Shown piece by piece: positions 38,280 through 47,272 of a stretch of 64,000 bases of DNA. The translations under genes and the position numbers were made by a program. Under the pieces are notes generated by a model that was given only the letters and a program-made list of their open reading frames with translations, searched no databases and was not told the origin of the DNA. Position 1 is the first letter of the stretch, and the number at the start of each line of letters is the position of its first letter. Source of the DNA: Saccharospirillaceae bacterium (lineage in GTDB: Bacteria > Pseudomonadota > Gammaproteobacteria > Pseudomonadales > Oceanobacteraceae); contig JAKVCS010000003.1 of the NCBI GenBank assembly GCA_022448365.1, positions 434,001 through 498,000 of the forward strand, given 5' to 3'.

Positions 38280-38969
38280 ATGACAAATATTGACTGGCAG
38301 CAGAAATTTGCCCGGCAACGGGTCGACGACTCGCGCCTGCAAGATTATTACAATGCTGGCATGGTGAGCGCGGATACGCAGCTAATCAACGTCCCATTGG
38401 TTGCGCTCGATTTCGAAACCACCGGACTCGACCCGAAACAAGATGACATCATCAGTGTTGGCCTGGTGCCTTTTACATTGCAGCGAATTCAGCTGCGTGA
38501 CAGCGCCGAATGGTTGGTCAAACCGAATCAACCACTGGAAGAAGAGTCGGTTATTATTCATGGCATCACCCATGATGAGGTCAAAAAAGCGCCAGATCTG
38601 ACGCAAATCCTTGAGCCGTTATTAGCGGCTCTGGCCGGGCGTGTGGTTGTGGTCCACCACAAAACCATTGAGCGTGAATTTATTCACTACGCGCTGATGG
38701 AGCGTATTAAGCAAACGCTGGAATTTCCGGTCGTTGATACCATGCAAATTGAAATTGATGCGCTGCGGCAAAGACAGGGGCTTATTGGCCGCCTGCTAAA
38801 GCAGCCATTAGATTCCGTTCGTTTATGGGACTGTCGTCGGCGTTATTCCCTACCCTGCTATACACCACATCATGCTTTAACCGATGCGATTGCTACGGCT
38901 GAATTATTCCAGGCCCAGGCGGCTTATCATTTTCGCTGTGACACCCGCATTGGTGACATCTGGCTTTAG
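38280..38969 (+). CDS. DnaQ-like 3'-5' exonuclease
   Basis: 229 residues of the DEDDh exonuclease family related to the Pol III epsilon subunit. ExoI is VALDFETTGLDP (D44, E46), ExoII lies at VVVHHKTIEREFI, and ExoIII is YTPHHALTDAIATAELF with the catalytic histidine. The start codon directly follows the TAG of the DUF294 gene with no spacing, so it is translationally coupled. The protein is likely a partner of the CBS/DUF294 protein rather than a replicative proofreader, because the holoenzyme clamp-binding context is absent. A bidirectional terminator follows. Confidence 0.9.
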   Translation: MTNIDWQQKFARQRVDDSRLQDYYNAGMVSADTQLINVPLVALDFETTGLDPKQDDIISVGLVPFTLQRIQLRDSAEWLVKPNQPLEEESVIIHGITHDEVKKAPDLTQILEPLLAALAGRVVVVHHKTIEREFIHYALMERIKQTLEFPVVDTMQIEIDALRQRQGLIGRLLKQPLDSVRLWDCRRRYSLPCYTPHHALTDAIATAELFQAQAAYHFRCDTRIGDIWL

Positions 38970-38980
38970 GTTATAAAAAT

Positions 38981-39012
38981 AAAGCCCTTACTCTTTTCAG
39001 AGCAAGGGCTTT
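38981..39012. terminator. Bidirectional Rho-independent terminator
   Basis: AAAGCCCTT and AAGGGCTTT form a 9-bp stem, extended by CTC/GAG after one mismatch, with a six-base loop. It lies between the convergent exonuclease and BCCT genes, with A/T tails on both sides. Confidence 0.8.
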
Positions 39013-39041
39013 CGTTGATACCTGTGTAAACCAGATATTTA

Positions 39042-40613
39042 TTAACGCTTTTCTGTCCGTAACCCCATCATCAGACTCACACACATCAGCAGCAATACAA
39101 AGGTAAACGGCAAACCGGTAGAAATGGTCCCCGCCTGCAATGCCTGCATAGCTTCTGTACCACCAATCCATAACAGCGCGGCTGCGATTGCACCTTCAAC
39201 CGTTGCCCAGAAAATACGCTGAGGTACCGGCGCATCAATTTTGCCGCCCGCAGTGATGCTATCAATCACTAATGAACCAGAGTCAGACGAGGTAATGAAG
39301 AACACCATTACCAGCATAATCGCAATAACCGACACCATACTGGCAAGCGGTAATTCGTCCAGTACCTGGAAGGTCGCCATCGATGCTTCGGTTAAGCCAT
39401 TCGCACCCAATGCGCCGACATTATTGACAACCTGATCGATGGCAACACCGCCAAACACACCCATCCAGATTGCGGTAATTGCTGTCGGCACCAGCAGGAC
39501 GCCGGCAATAAACTGACGAATGGTACGGCCTTTGGATACACGAGCGATAAACATACCAACGAATGGCGACCAGGAAACCCACCAGGCCCAATAAAATACC
39601 GACCAGCCTTGTAACCAGGCCTCATCTTCACGACCGTGAGGATTACTCAGTGGAATGATGTATTCAAAATAGGACACCACAGTGGTTGGGATATTCGACA
39701 TGGCCGGACCAAACGCGGTGAACATAACAAACAGCAAAAATGCCAGAGCCATTACCATATTGACGTTACTGAGAACTTTCACGCCGCCCTCAAGACCCCG
39801 AACTACCGAGACAATCGCCAGCATGGTCACAAATGCAATCACCAGAATCTGAAGACCTACGCCGCCTTCAACACCAAACACGTGATTGATACCGCCCGCG
39901 GCTTGCTGAGCACCCAAACCGAGGGACGTTGCCAAACCAAACAAGGTGGCCAATACCGCCAGGATATCAATCAAATGACCCGCCCAGCCCCAGGTGCGAT
40001 CACCCAGAATGGGGTAAAACACCGAGCGAATCGATAACGGCAAACCTTTGTTGTAAGCGAAGAAAGCTAACGATAAGGCGACAATGCCGTAAACAGCCCA
40101 GGCATGGAATCCCCAGTGATACATAGTGGCACCCATCGCCAGCTCAATGGCCTCCGGCGTATTTGGCTCAACGGCCAGTGGCGTTTTGTACCAGCCGGTG
40201 TAATACGCCAGCGGCTCGGCGGTTCCCCAAAACATCAGGCCGATACCAATACCCGCCGCAAACAGCATGGCAAACCAGGATAACAGAGAGTGTTCCGCCT
40301 CTGCGTTTTCGCCACCTAACCGCACCTTACCGAAAGGAGATACGCACACTGCAACAATAAACAGCAGCAGTATATTGACCGACCAAATGAAGAAACTATC
40401 AAACGTCCCAATGATGTCCCATTTAAGACCATCGAGTGCTTTTTTTGCTGTTTCCGGTTCAACCGCTAATACCGCGATCAGGAAAAGTGTGATGAGCGCG
40501 GCACTGATACCGAAAACCGGGTTATGAACGTCAAACCCCCATTTCTGTACATTGTCTTGCCCTATTGTGTAATCAGTATTGTCAATACTGTACTTGTCGT
40601 TCGAACTTGCCAT
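39042..40613 (-). CDS. BCCT-family betaine/choline/carnitine transporter
   Basis: Secondary transporter of 523 residues with twelve transmembrane helices, importing quaternary ammonium osmolytes with Na+ or H+. Family signatures: GIGIGLMFWGTAEPLAYY, the WYKTPLAVEP loop, and the substrate-site segment WAWWVSWSPFVGMFIARVSKGRT. ITSSDSGSLVIDSITAGG lies in the later half. It lacks the long C-terminal osmosensing tail of BetP-type carriers, ending shortly after the last helix. Betaine, choline, carnitine or DMSP cannot be distinguished. A candidate promoter (TTGCGG, 18 bp, TATGCT) lies at 40653-40682. Confidence 0.92.
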   Translation of the reverse strand: MASSNDKYSIDNTDYTIGQDNVQKWGFDVHNPVFGISAALITLFLIAVLAVEPETAKKALDGLKWDIIGTFDSFFIWSVNILLLFIVAVCVSPFGKVRLGGENAEAEHSLLSWFAMLFAAGIGIGLMFWGTAEPLAYYTGWYKTPLAVEPNTPEAIELAMGATMYHWGFHAWAVYGIVALSLAFFAYNKGLPLSIRSVFYPILGDRTWGWAGHLIDILAVLATLFGLATSLGLGAQQAAGGINHVFGVEGGVGLQILVIAFVTMLAIVSVVRGLEGGVKVLSNVNMVMALAFLLFVMFTAFGPAMSNIPTTVVSYFEYIIPLSNPHGREDEAWLQGWSVFYWAWWVSWSPFVGMFIARVSKGRTIRQFIAGVLLVPTAITAIWMGVFGGVAIDQVVNNVGALGANGLTEASMATFQVLDELPLASMVSVIAIMLVMVFFITSSDSGSLVIDSITAGGKIDAPVPQRIFWATVEGAIAAALLWIGGTEAMQALQAGTISTGLPFTFVLLLMCVSLMMGLRTEKR

Positions 40614-40652
40614 AGAAGGATTACCAACTCATTAGTACTCTAAACAGTTCTC

Positions 40653-40682
40653 AGCATAGCAAAATAGTTAGTTTAACCGCAA
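40653..40682 (-). promoter_or_regulatory. Candidate sigma70 promoter of the BCCT gene
   Basis: On the minus strand TTGCGG (40677-40682) and TATGCT (40653-40658) are separated by 18 bp, giving a leader of about 35 bases. Consensus match only; no operator for an osmotic regulator is recognisable. Confidence 0.35.
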
Positions 40683-40753
40683 AGACCGTTTTCAGAGGGC
40701 AGATTCCGTCAAATTTTGGTGGCGCATTGTTTTGTCTACAAAATAATAGATCT

Positions 40754-41683
40754 CTAAGAACTTCCAGACAGCGCAGAAACAGGCACAACGTAACTGGCTT
40801 TGATGTCGCTGAAATCCATTTCCGTCACGTCCTCAAATAACTCGTAGTCATCACCATTGGCGCGTTGATAGCCCGAATCCGGCAACCAATACCCGTAAAT
40901 GTAATCCATGGTTTTGCCCACAGTATCAATATCAACGCTGGCCACTGCAAATCGGGCGATGGTTTGCTCAGGTAATGAGTAACGCGACATCCCCTGACTC
41001 AGCGCTGGCAAAACAGATGACTCATCAAACGCCACGGCGGCCATATAATCCAACTCGGCTTCGTCAAACCGACCACTATCGCTGATGGTGATCCCCATCA
41101 TGGTATTGGGTGTATGACCAGCAAGTTGATCAAGGTGAGTAAATAACTGGCGCCAGCTGTTTTCCAGCAAATGACAATAACTGCCCTCAACCAGAAAGGG
41201 CGACGGAATGCGGGTTTTAAACCCCACCAGGGTCAACGCCGGGCGAGTAACGATATCCGGCTGGCGTTGTATTTCTTCGCTCAGGTGCTGATACAAGGGT
41301 TGACTCAACACTGGCTTTTGTTTGAAGTCCACCCTTGGTGCCTGCTGGCGAAACTGCTTGGGTGACAAACCATACTGACTCTTAAAAGAGCGGGTGAACG
41401 CTTCATGAGAGTTAAAACCCACAGCAAACGCGATATCAATAATACCGTCACTCCCTTGCTTCAAACGCTCGGCGGCAGCGGATAAACGCCGTCCACGTAT
41501 GTAGTTTCCCAGCGTCTCCCCCACCCAGGTTTTAAACAAGCGCTGAAAATGCCAGGGAGATACACCGACCTGCTGCGCCAGATAAGCCACACTGAGTTCG
41601 TCAGCCTGCTTCAGCGCCAGATGATTCTCGATATGGTCCACGACTTGTTGAATCAGCTCTGCATCGTGAGTAAAGGTGGTCAT
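40754..41683 (-). CDS. AraC-family regulator with GyrI-like effector domain
   Basis: 309 residues. The N-terminal half carries two helix-turn-helix units (LSVAYLAQQVGVSPWHFQRL and IDIAFAVGFNSHEAFTRSF with YGLSPKQFR), the layout of Rob/SoxS/MarA-like activators. The C-terminal half (about 145-309) is a GyrI/BmrR-like small-molecule-binding domain beginning PALTLVGFKTRIPSPF. Such proteins sense toxic or amphipathic compounds. ATG 41683 has GGAGAA upstream; the frame is open to 41719. It is divergent from the MDR oxidoreductase across about 106 bp, so that gene is the likely target. Confidence 0.9.
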   Translation of the reverse strand: MTTFTHDAELIQQVVDHIENHLALKQADELSVAYLAQQVGVSPWHFQRLFKTWVGETLGNYIRGRRLSAAAERLKQGSDGIIDIAFAVGFNSHEAFTRSFKSQYGLSPKQFRQQAPRVDFKQKPVLSQPLYQHLSEEIQRQPDIVTRPALTLVGFKTRIPSPFLVEGSYCHLLENSWRQLFTHLDQLAGHTPNTMMGITISDSGRFDEAELDYMAAVAFDESSVLPALSQGMSRYSLPEQTIARFAVASVDIDTVGKTMDYIYGYWLPDSGYQRANGDDYELFEDVTEMDFSDIKASYVVPVSALSGSS

Positions 41684-41789
41684 GTCGGTATTCTCCGCCG
41701 CAATGTTACTTCCGCGCACAAATTATCAAAAAAGCATCCGATTAAACATCTACTCTGCCACTCTTCATTTGCTCAACAGGAAAATCATC

Positions 41790-42785
41790 ATGCTAGCCGC
41801 TGTTTACCGACGCTATGGCACACCTGAAGTATTCCAGCTGGAAGAGCGGGAAATCCCTCAGCCCGGCGAAAATGAGGTGCAAATCCGTATCAAGGCCAGC
41901 ACGGTATCCTCAGGCGATTGGCACTTACGCAAAGCAGACCCATTTGTTGCGCGCTTTTTTAGCGGTTTGTTCAAACCCAAATTGACAATACTGGGGTCTG
42001 AATTGGCCGGCGTCATTACGGCAACAGGCAGCAACGTCAAGCGATTTAAAGTTGGTGATGAGGTGTTTGGCGCCACTGGACTCGGACTCGGTGCTAACGC
42101 CGAATATCTGTGTTTGCCTGAAGATGCCGCCATTGCGATCAAACCGGATAATATTTGTTTTAAAGAAGCTGCCGCCATTCCATTTGGCGCCGTTGCAGCG
42201 AAACATTTTTTGCAGAAACAAGCGGGGTTGGCCGAAGGTCAGGAATTGCTGGTCTATGGGGCATCCGGCGCTGTAGGAATTTACGCCGTGCAACTGGGCA
42301 AGATTCTTGGTGCGCGAGTCACCGCTGTGTGCAGTGGTAAAAATGCTGACCTGGTTACCCAGGCCGGCGCCGACGAGGTAATCGACTACACCCAAAAAGG
42401 GTTTCCCAGTGCAGATCAAACCAGCGACAGGCGGCAGTGGCACGTAATTATGGATACGGTCGGTAAAACCGATTTCAACGAGTTAAAACCCTATCTCACG
42501 GCGCAAGGTCAATATCTGGCAGTCGCCGGGGGACTCAGAGAAATACGTCAGATATGCATAAATACCCTTGCCCGGCTGTTCCGGTTTCAGCAAAAGCGTT
42601 TGGTAATGGATATCGCTCTCGAACAACAATCAGATATGGAATGGTTTGCCGAATTAATTCAACAAGGCAAACTCAAGGCGGTGATTGATAGCGAATACCC
42701 ATTGGCACAAATTGCCGAAGCTCATCATCGGGCCGAAAGTGGCCGCAAAACCGGCACACTGATTCTTACCATGCCGGGTACCTGA
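41790..42785 (+). CDS. Zinc-independent MDR oxidoreductase (quinone reductase-like)
   Basis: 331-residue NAD(P)-dependent medium-chain dehydrogenase. The N-terminal GroES-like fold starts MLAAVYRRYGTPEVFQLEE and includes KLTILGSELAGVITATGS and KVGDEVFG; the Rossmann core is LLVYGASGAVGIYAVQLGKI with ADEVIDYTQ. The catalytic-zinc cysteine is replaced (ASTVSSGDW), so it belongs to the quinone-oxidoreductase/zeta-crystallin-like branch. ATG 41790 has AGGA 9 bp upstream and begins the family's usual N-terminus; the frame is open from 41676 but that part overlaps the divergent regulator. Probably induced through the AraC/GyrI-like protein. Confidence 0.87.
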   Translation: MLAAVYRRYGTPEVFQLEEREIPQPGENEVQIRIKASTVSSGDWHLRKADPFVARFFSGLFKPKLTILGSELAGVITATGSNVKRFKVGDEVFGATGLGLGANAEYLCLPEDAAIAIKPDNICFKEAAAIPFGAVAAKHFLQKQAGLAEGQELLVYGASGAVGIYAVQLGKILGARVTAVCSGKNADLVTQAGADEVIDYTQKGFPSADQTSDRRQWHVIMDTVGKTDFNELKPYLTAQGQYLAVAGGLREIRQICINTLARLFRFQQKRLVMDIALEQQSDMEWFAELIQQGKLKAVIDSEYPLAQIAEAHHRAESGRKTGTLILTMPGT

Positions 42786-42955
42786 CCTGGAGACCTGAGC
42801 AGACTTGTTGTGCCTGGTTGCAGGCTTTCATTCAATGAACTTCGCAGTAACGCATGACACGTCGGAATGGCAGCATCTATTACCCGATGTCTGCCAGATT
42901 TAATGTGGGATGCATCGCCGGATTGTACTCAGTTGATGCTGGATCGCGTCAAAGC

Positions 42956-42982
42956 TGACGCTGAATCACCTGTTCAGCATCA
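42956..42982. promoter_or_regulatory. Inverted repeat upstream of the AlmA-like gene
   Basis: GCTGAA and TTCAGC face each other across 7 bp and extend by TGA/TCA after one mismatch, about 58 bp before the start codon. It may be an operator or a leader hairpin. The remaining intergenic sequence (42786-43039) shows nothing else I can assign. Confidence 0.3.
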
Positions 42983-43039
42983 GCCGATTCGCGCACAGTA
43001 ACGTTCACCTGAACAACAACGTTAATAAGGCGCACCGCA

Positions 43040-44593
43040 ATGTCTGCTACCGAATATTTTGATGTCATTATCATTGGCGCCGGATTGTCTGGAATTGGTG
43101 CCGCCTGTCACCTGAAAAAAGATTGTCCGCAAAAAACATTCGCCATTCTTGAGGGCCGTGATGCCATGGGTGGCACCTGGGATTTATTCCGTTATCCGGG
43201 CATTCGTTCAGATTCTGATATGTACACCCTGGGGTACAACTTCAAACCCTGGACCCAAGCCAACGGTATTGCCGACGGCAAAGATATTCGCGAATACATC
43301 CGCCAGACTGCCGAGGAAAATAATATTACCCCCCATATACGTTATGGCAGTCGCGTAATTAACGCCAACTGGGACAGCGAAACGGGTATCTGGCAACTAA
43401 CCGTCAATGACAGCAACAGCACCGCCCCCAAACATTACGTCTGTAACTTTTTACTGTGCTGCACCGGTTATTACAATTACGACCGGGGTTACACCCCTGA
43501 TTTCCCTGGTATTAAAGACTTTGCAGGCCCGGTTATTCATCCGCAACAGTGGCCAGAAAATCTGGATTACCGTGGCAAAAAAGTTGTGGTTATCGGCAGC
43601 GGTGCAACTGCGGTGACATTGGTACCGGCGATGGCGGCTAAAGCCGGACACGTTACCATGCTGCAACGTTCACCAACGTATGTCATGAGCCTTCCTCAGG
43701 ACGATCCTATGGTCAACGCTCTGCGTAAGCTGTTGCCGGAGAAATGGGTGTATCGCATCACCCGAACCCGCAATATCAGTTTATCCTGGCTGATGTATAA
43801 CTATTGCAAGGCTTTCCCAAAGCAGGCGCGTAAACTGATCTACAAACTGACCCAGACACAGGTTGGGCCGGATTTTGATATGAAACATTTCAGCCCAAGC
43901 TATAACCCATGGGATGAACGTTTGTGCGCAGTACCTGATGGTGATCTTTTTAAAGCCATTCGCGAGAAACAAGTATCGGTTGTTACCGATCACATTGATA
44001 CGTTCACAAAAAACGGAATCCGGCTGAAATCCGGCGAGGAACTGGATGCTGATATTATTGTTACTGCAACCGGCCTGGATCTGGAAATGTTCGGCAAAAT
44101 GGAAGTTCAGATCGACCACCAACCGCTGGTCGCGAAAGAGAAAATAGTGTATCGCGGTTTTCTTTTGGAAGACCTGCCCAATGCCGGTATGGTCTTTGGA
44201 TACACCAACGCCTCCTGGACATTAAAAGCCGATCTGATCACCGAGTGGATGTGCCGGCTGCTGAATCATATGGATGCGAGTGGAAAAACCGTTGTTGTTC
44301 CGCGCAACGTCGATGCCAGTGTCGAGCACCGACCGTTTGTCGATATGGCATCCGGCTATATCCAGCGAGCACTGGATAAAGCGCCGAAACAAGGCTCTGC
44401 AATGCCCTGGAAGTTGTACCAGAACTACGCACTGGATATGGCTATGTTGCGTTTTGGTAAGGTCAATGATCCACGTTTGCATTTCTCAACCGCGCAAAAG
44501 CCACTGGAACAAACAAAAAACAACCCCGAATCGGTTTTTCCGGCCCCAAACCAAAAACATCCATTAAAAAATGAAGGCATAAGTGTGGCCTGA
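43040..44593 (+). CDS. almA: AlmA-like flavin-containing monooxygenase
   Basis: 517-residue FAD/NADPH monooxygenase. FAD motif GAGLSG (13-18), NADPH motif IGSGAT (185-190) and the Baeyer-Villiger-type fingerprint FAGPVIHPQQWP (161-172) are intact. Segments such as GGTWDLFRYPGIRSDSDM, CCTGYYNYDRGY, ENLDYRGKKVVVIGSGAT and SPSYNPWDERLCAVPDGDLF resemble AlmA, the enzyme required for growth on very long-chain alkanes in Acinetobacter and Alcanivorax. Related BVMOs act on ketones or steroids, so substrate is inferred. No alkB, rubredoxin or long-chain alcohol dehydrogenase lies beside it. An intrinsic terminator follows, making it monocistronic. Confidence 0.85.
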   Translation: MSATEYFDVIIIGAGLSGIGAACHLKKDCPQKTFAILEGRDAMGGTWDLFRYPGIRSDSDMYTLGYNFKPWTQANGIADGKDIREYIRQTAEENNITPHIRYGSRVINANWDSETGIWQLTVNDSNSTAPKHYVCNFLLCCTGYYNYDRGYTPDFPGIKDFAGPVIHPQQWPENLDYRGKKVVVIGSGATAVTLVPAMAAKAGHVTMLQRSPTYVMSLPQDDPMVNALRKLLPEKWVYRITRTRNISLSWLMYNYCKAFPKQARKLIYKLTQTQVGPDFDMKHFSPSYNPWDERLCAVPDGDLFKAIREKQVSVVTDHIDTFTKNGIRLKSGEELDADIIVTATGLDLEMFGKMEVQIDHQPLVAKEKIVYRGFLLEDLPNAGMVFGYTNASWTLKADLITEWMCRLLNHMDASGKTVVVPRNVDASVEHRPFVDMASGYIQRALDKAPKQGSAMPWKLYQNYALDMAMLRFGKVNDPRLHFSTAQKPLEQTKNNPESVFPAPNQKHPLKNEGISVA

Positions 44594-44666
44594 TACCCAA
44601 TCAGCAACTCAGCCGTTCTTTCGTGCGTTTTCACCGAGAAATCTCTTGTACATCATAATGATGTTG

Positions 44667-44694
44667 CCCGGCTTGTCAGCCGGGTTGGTTTTTT
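44667..44694 (+). terminator. Rho-independent terminator after almA
   Basis: CCCGGCT and AGCCGGG form a 7-bp GC-rich stem with a TGTC loop, followed by TTGGTTTTTT. It lies about 75 bp downstream of the stop codon. Confidence 0.8.
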
Positions 44695-44713
44695 ATGTAA
44701 CAATCAGTGCCAA

Positions 44714-44779
44714 ACCTATAATAAATTCGTCTAATAGACGTCAACCTAAAGCGCTAGACTCAAGGCTACCTATAATAAA
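44714..44779 (+). repeat. Twin ACCTATAATAAA repeats upstream of the binding-protein gene
   Basis: Identical 12-mers at 44714-44725 and 44768-44779, 54 bp apart (about five helical turns). Each contains a perfect TATAAT. Neither has a clear -35 at 16-18 bp, so they may be activator-dependent -10 elements or protein-binding repeats. The second lies 41 bp before the start codon. Confidence 0.5.
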
Positions 44780-44819
44780 GAAGTCCATTCATTGAGAATA
44801 TCTGGCCGGGAGCCACATT

Positions 44820-45548
44820 ATGAAACCTTTATTGACACTATTATTATCGGCTTTTTTGTCTGCATCACTGCAGGCAGAAACCATCAAGGCAGCATACGGT
44901 GACTGGCCACCATTTTATGACGCCAGCAAAAAAAATGGTGTTGCACTGGATATTACAAAAGCCGCTTTTAAATCTCAGGGATACAAACTGGAACTGTTTG
45001 TTGTGCCCTGGGCACGGGTCAATAATGGCGTAAAAGAACAGCAGTATGATGTCACTCTGGGGGCCTGGTGGACGGAAGAACGGACCAAGATTTATGACTA
45101 CAGCGAACCCTTTCTCGATAATGCGATTAAGTTTATTAAAAGGAAAGGTGACGATTTTGAATATACTGACCTCAACAGCCTGAAAGGAAAATCGGTTGGT
45201 GTAGTTCGTGGTTACGGTTATGAAAGTGAATTTCTCAAAGCCAATAGCTTCAAACGTCCTGAATCAAACAGCCTGGTAGCCAATGTCCGTAAACTGGTTA
45301 ATAACCGCATTGATCTGACACTGGAAGATGAAATCGTGGCTCGGGCGACTATCAGCAAAGAGGACGCTACCTTGCTGAAAAAGATCGAGTTCACCGAAAA
45401 CGCATTAACGGTCAACAGACTGCACGTGGCTGCTGCTAAGAAGAATCCACGAGCAAAAACCATTATTGCTGCGTTTAATAAAGGGTTGGCTCAAATTAAA
45501 GCTGATGGAACTTTTGATAATATTCTTGCCGAATACAAATTGAAATAA
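44820..45548 (+). CDS. Periplasmic amino-acid-type solute-binding protein, orphan
   Basis: 242 residues with a signal peptide (MKPLLTLLLSAFLSASLQA). The mature SBP_bac_3 fold shows GDWPPFYDASKKNGVALDI, the hinge segment YDVTLGAWWTEERTKIYDYS and SLKGKSVGVVRGYGYES. No ABC permease or ATPase is nearby. The family includes stand-alone members that present ligands to sensor proteins. It is followed, in the same direction, by a Cache histidine kinase and a LuxR regulator, so a sensory partnership is plausible but unproven. A long hairpin stands between the two genes. Confidence 0.87.
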   Translation: MKPLLTLLLSAFLSASLQAETIKAAYGDWPPFYDASKKNGVALDITKAAFKSQGYKLELFVVPWARVNNGVKEQQYDVTLGAWWTEERTKIYDYSEPFLDNAIKFIKRKGDDFEYTDLNSLKGKSVGVVRGYGYESEFLKANSFKRPESNSLVANVRKLVNNRIDLTLEDEIVARATISKEDATLLKKIEFTENALTVNRLHVAAAKKNPRAKTIIAAFNKGLAQIKADGTFDNILAEYKLK

Positions 45549-45565
45549 TCACCACAAGCTCATCA

Positions 45566-45621
45566 AATACCAGCGACTGTTATCGGGTTAAGAGCAACTC
45601 ATATCACAGTCCGCTGGTGTT
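45566..45621. other. Long imperfect stem-loop after the binding-protein gene
   Basis: AATACCAGCGACTGT pairs with ACAGT-C-CGCTGGTGTT, a 15-bp stem with one bulged C and one G-U pair around a 25-base loop. No T-run follows. It could be an attenuator or 3' end of the binding-protein message, or a processing site before the kinase gene. The rest of the 246-bp gap has no other clear element. Confidence 0.45.
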
Positions 45622-45794
45622 ATTAGTCAGTTTCCTGAAATCTGCTCTCCCCTTTTCGATCTCCATCCTGGCCGTGTCCTGTTACGCGATCAATCAGTCG
45701 AGTCCCTGAAAACACGATTTAGCCTTATACTCGCCAGTCAGCCGGTTCGATACTAGAGAAAGTCCGGCTTTACTCAGGTCTTAACAGACTGTGA

Positions 45795-47270
45795 ATGATT
45801 ACTACAGATACTAGGGCATGCGGCATGAACCTTACCCTGAAAGCCAAAATACTGTTGCTGACTGTGTTTCCACTGGTCGCACTCACATTGACCATTACCT
45901 GGGTAACACAACGTCAGGCCAAAAGTCTGTCGGAGCAACAATTGTCCATCGTGAAAGAGTCCATGATGGAAGACAAACGCAGAGCATTACGCGACTACGT
46001 CAATCTGGCAATGACATCGATCACACCGATCCTGGATGAAATGGACGAAAGCTCAAGCAAGTCCCGCAGCCAGGCGGTATATGACATTAAACGTGTTCTA
46101 TCCAGCCTGACCTACGGTCCGGATGGCTACTTTTTTGCTTACGGTGATAACGGTGTCAATATCGTTTTGCCCCTGCAACCACATCTGGTCGGTCGTGATC
46201 TGATTGACGTACAGGATGAAAACGGCCAGTTCGTCATTCGTGATTTAATTGAGGTGGCAAACAACGGCGGCGGGTTTTACGAGTATGCCTGGAATAAACC
46301 CTCAGCGAATTCCAATACTAAAAAACTCAGTTATGTTGTGCGTATTCCCAAGCTCGGATGGATGATGGGAACCGGGTTGTACCTGGATGACATCGCACTC
46401 GAAACCCGAGAGCTGCAAGAAAAAGTTGATGCCAATATCCGCAAAACATTTGTAACCGCCTCGCTGCTGCTGGCGGTTACACTAACACTGGTTGTGGTGA
46501 TCGTGGTCGTCATTAATATGCATGCAACCCAACTGGCTGACGATCGCTTAAGAGAGCTTGCACACCGCTCAGTATCGTTCCAGATTATGCAGCGCCGTAC
46601 ATTCGCTCGTGAGCTTCACGATGGCATCAATCAACTGCTGGTATCGGCCAAATTGCGCCTCGGCTTATTAAAAAAGAAATGGCCGGAGGAGGTTGCGGTG
46701 GAACATATGGAAAAAACTGAAGCATTATTGAATATGTCTATTCAGGAAGTTCGCCGGATATCCCATAATCTTCGCCCGATACTGTTAGATGATCTTGGCT
46801 TACAGGCAGCACTGCAGGGCATACTGGATACACTCGAAGAACAAGGTGCTCATACGGTACTACGAAAGATTCGATTACCGGACGAACGGCTGCCTGATGC
46901 GGTCGAGATGACGGTCTATCGCCTGGTACAGGAAGCCATTACCAACATCCAGAAACACGCGGACGCCGACCTCGTGACCGTGTCGGTTACTACCAGCGAT
47001 AAATCCGTAGTGATCATCATCGAAGATAACGGTAATGGTTTCTCAGCAGACGATACCTCATCCGGTATGGGCATGATGAACATGCGCGAACGGGTGGAAT
47101 TACTTGGCGGCAAATTCAGTGTTCGTAGTCATGACAAACAAGGCACCAGCATACGCGCAGAGCTTAACCTGACAGTTTCACCATCAGAAATTCAGCTGGC
47201 AGCCGAATCAGAGCTTCTCCCTCCAGTACCTCTGTTTCCCGCTGAACCCAATAAAGACGGAGATAAATAA
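45795..47270 (+). CDS. Cache-domain sensor histidine kinase (NarL-type system)
   Basis: 491 residues. Membrane helices at about 18-40 and 215-240 flank a periplasmic single Cache domain (GPDGYFFAYGDNGVNIVLP, IPKLGWMMGTGLYLDD), a sensor for small organic ligands. The cytoplasmic HisKA_3 domain has the phosphoacceptor in FARELHDGINQLL (about H272), and the ATPase domain has VQEAITNIQKHADA and DNGNGFSADDTSSGMGM. A proline-rich tail (about 465-491) ends the protein. The response regulator starts 3 bp after the stop, so they are co-translated. The start may be ATG 45795 or ATG 45825; neither has a strong ribosome-binding site. Confidence 0.92.
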   Translation: MITTDTRACGMNLTLKAKILLLTVFPLVALTLTITWVTQRQAKSLSEQQLSIVKESMMEDKRRALRDYVNLAMTSITPILDEMDESSSKSRSQAVYDIKRVLSSLTYGPDGYFFAYGDNGVNIVLPLQPHLVGRDLIDVQDENGQFVIRDLIEVANNGGGFYEYAWNKPSANSNTKKLSYVVRIPKLGWMMGTGLYLDDIALETRELQEKVDANIRKTFVTASLLLAVTLTLVVVIVVVINMHATQLADDRLRELAHRSVSFQIMQRRTFARELHDGINQLLVSAKLRLGLLKKKWPEEVAVEHMEKTEALLNMSIQEVRRISHNLRPILLDDLGLQAALQGILDTLEEQGAHTVLRKIRLPDERLPDAVEMTVYRLVQEAITNIQKHADADLVTVSVTTSDKSVVIIIEDNGNGFSADDTSSGMGMMNMRERVELLGGKFSVRSHDKQGTSIRAELNLTVSPSEIQLAAESELLPPVPLFPAEPNKDGDK

Positions 47271-47272
47271 GT

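Noticed and set aside
45738-45775. tRNA-like GGTTCGA with an AGCCGG/CCGGCT stem
   Set aside because: No acceptor stem, anticodon arm or CCA context can be drawn; it is a plain inverted repeat.
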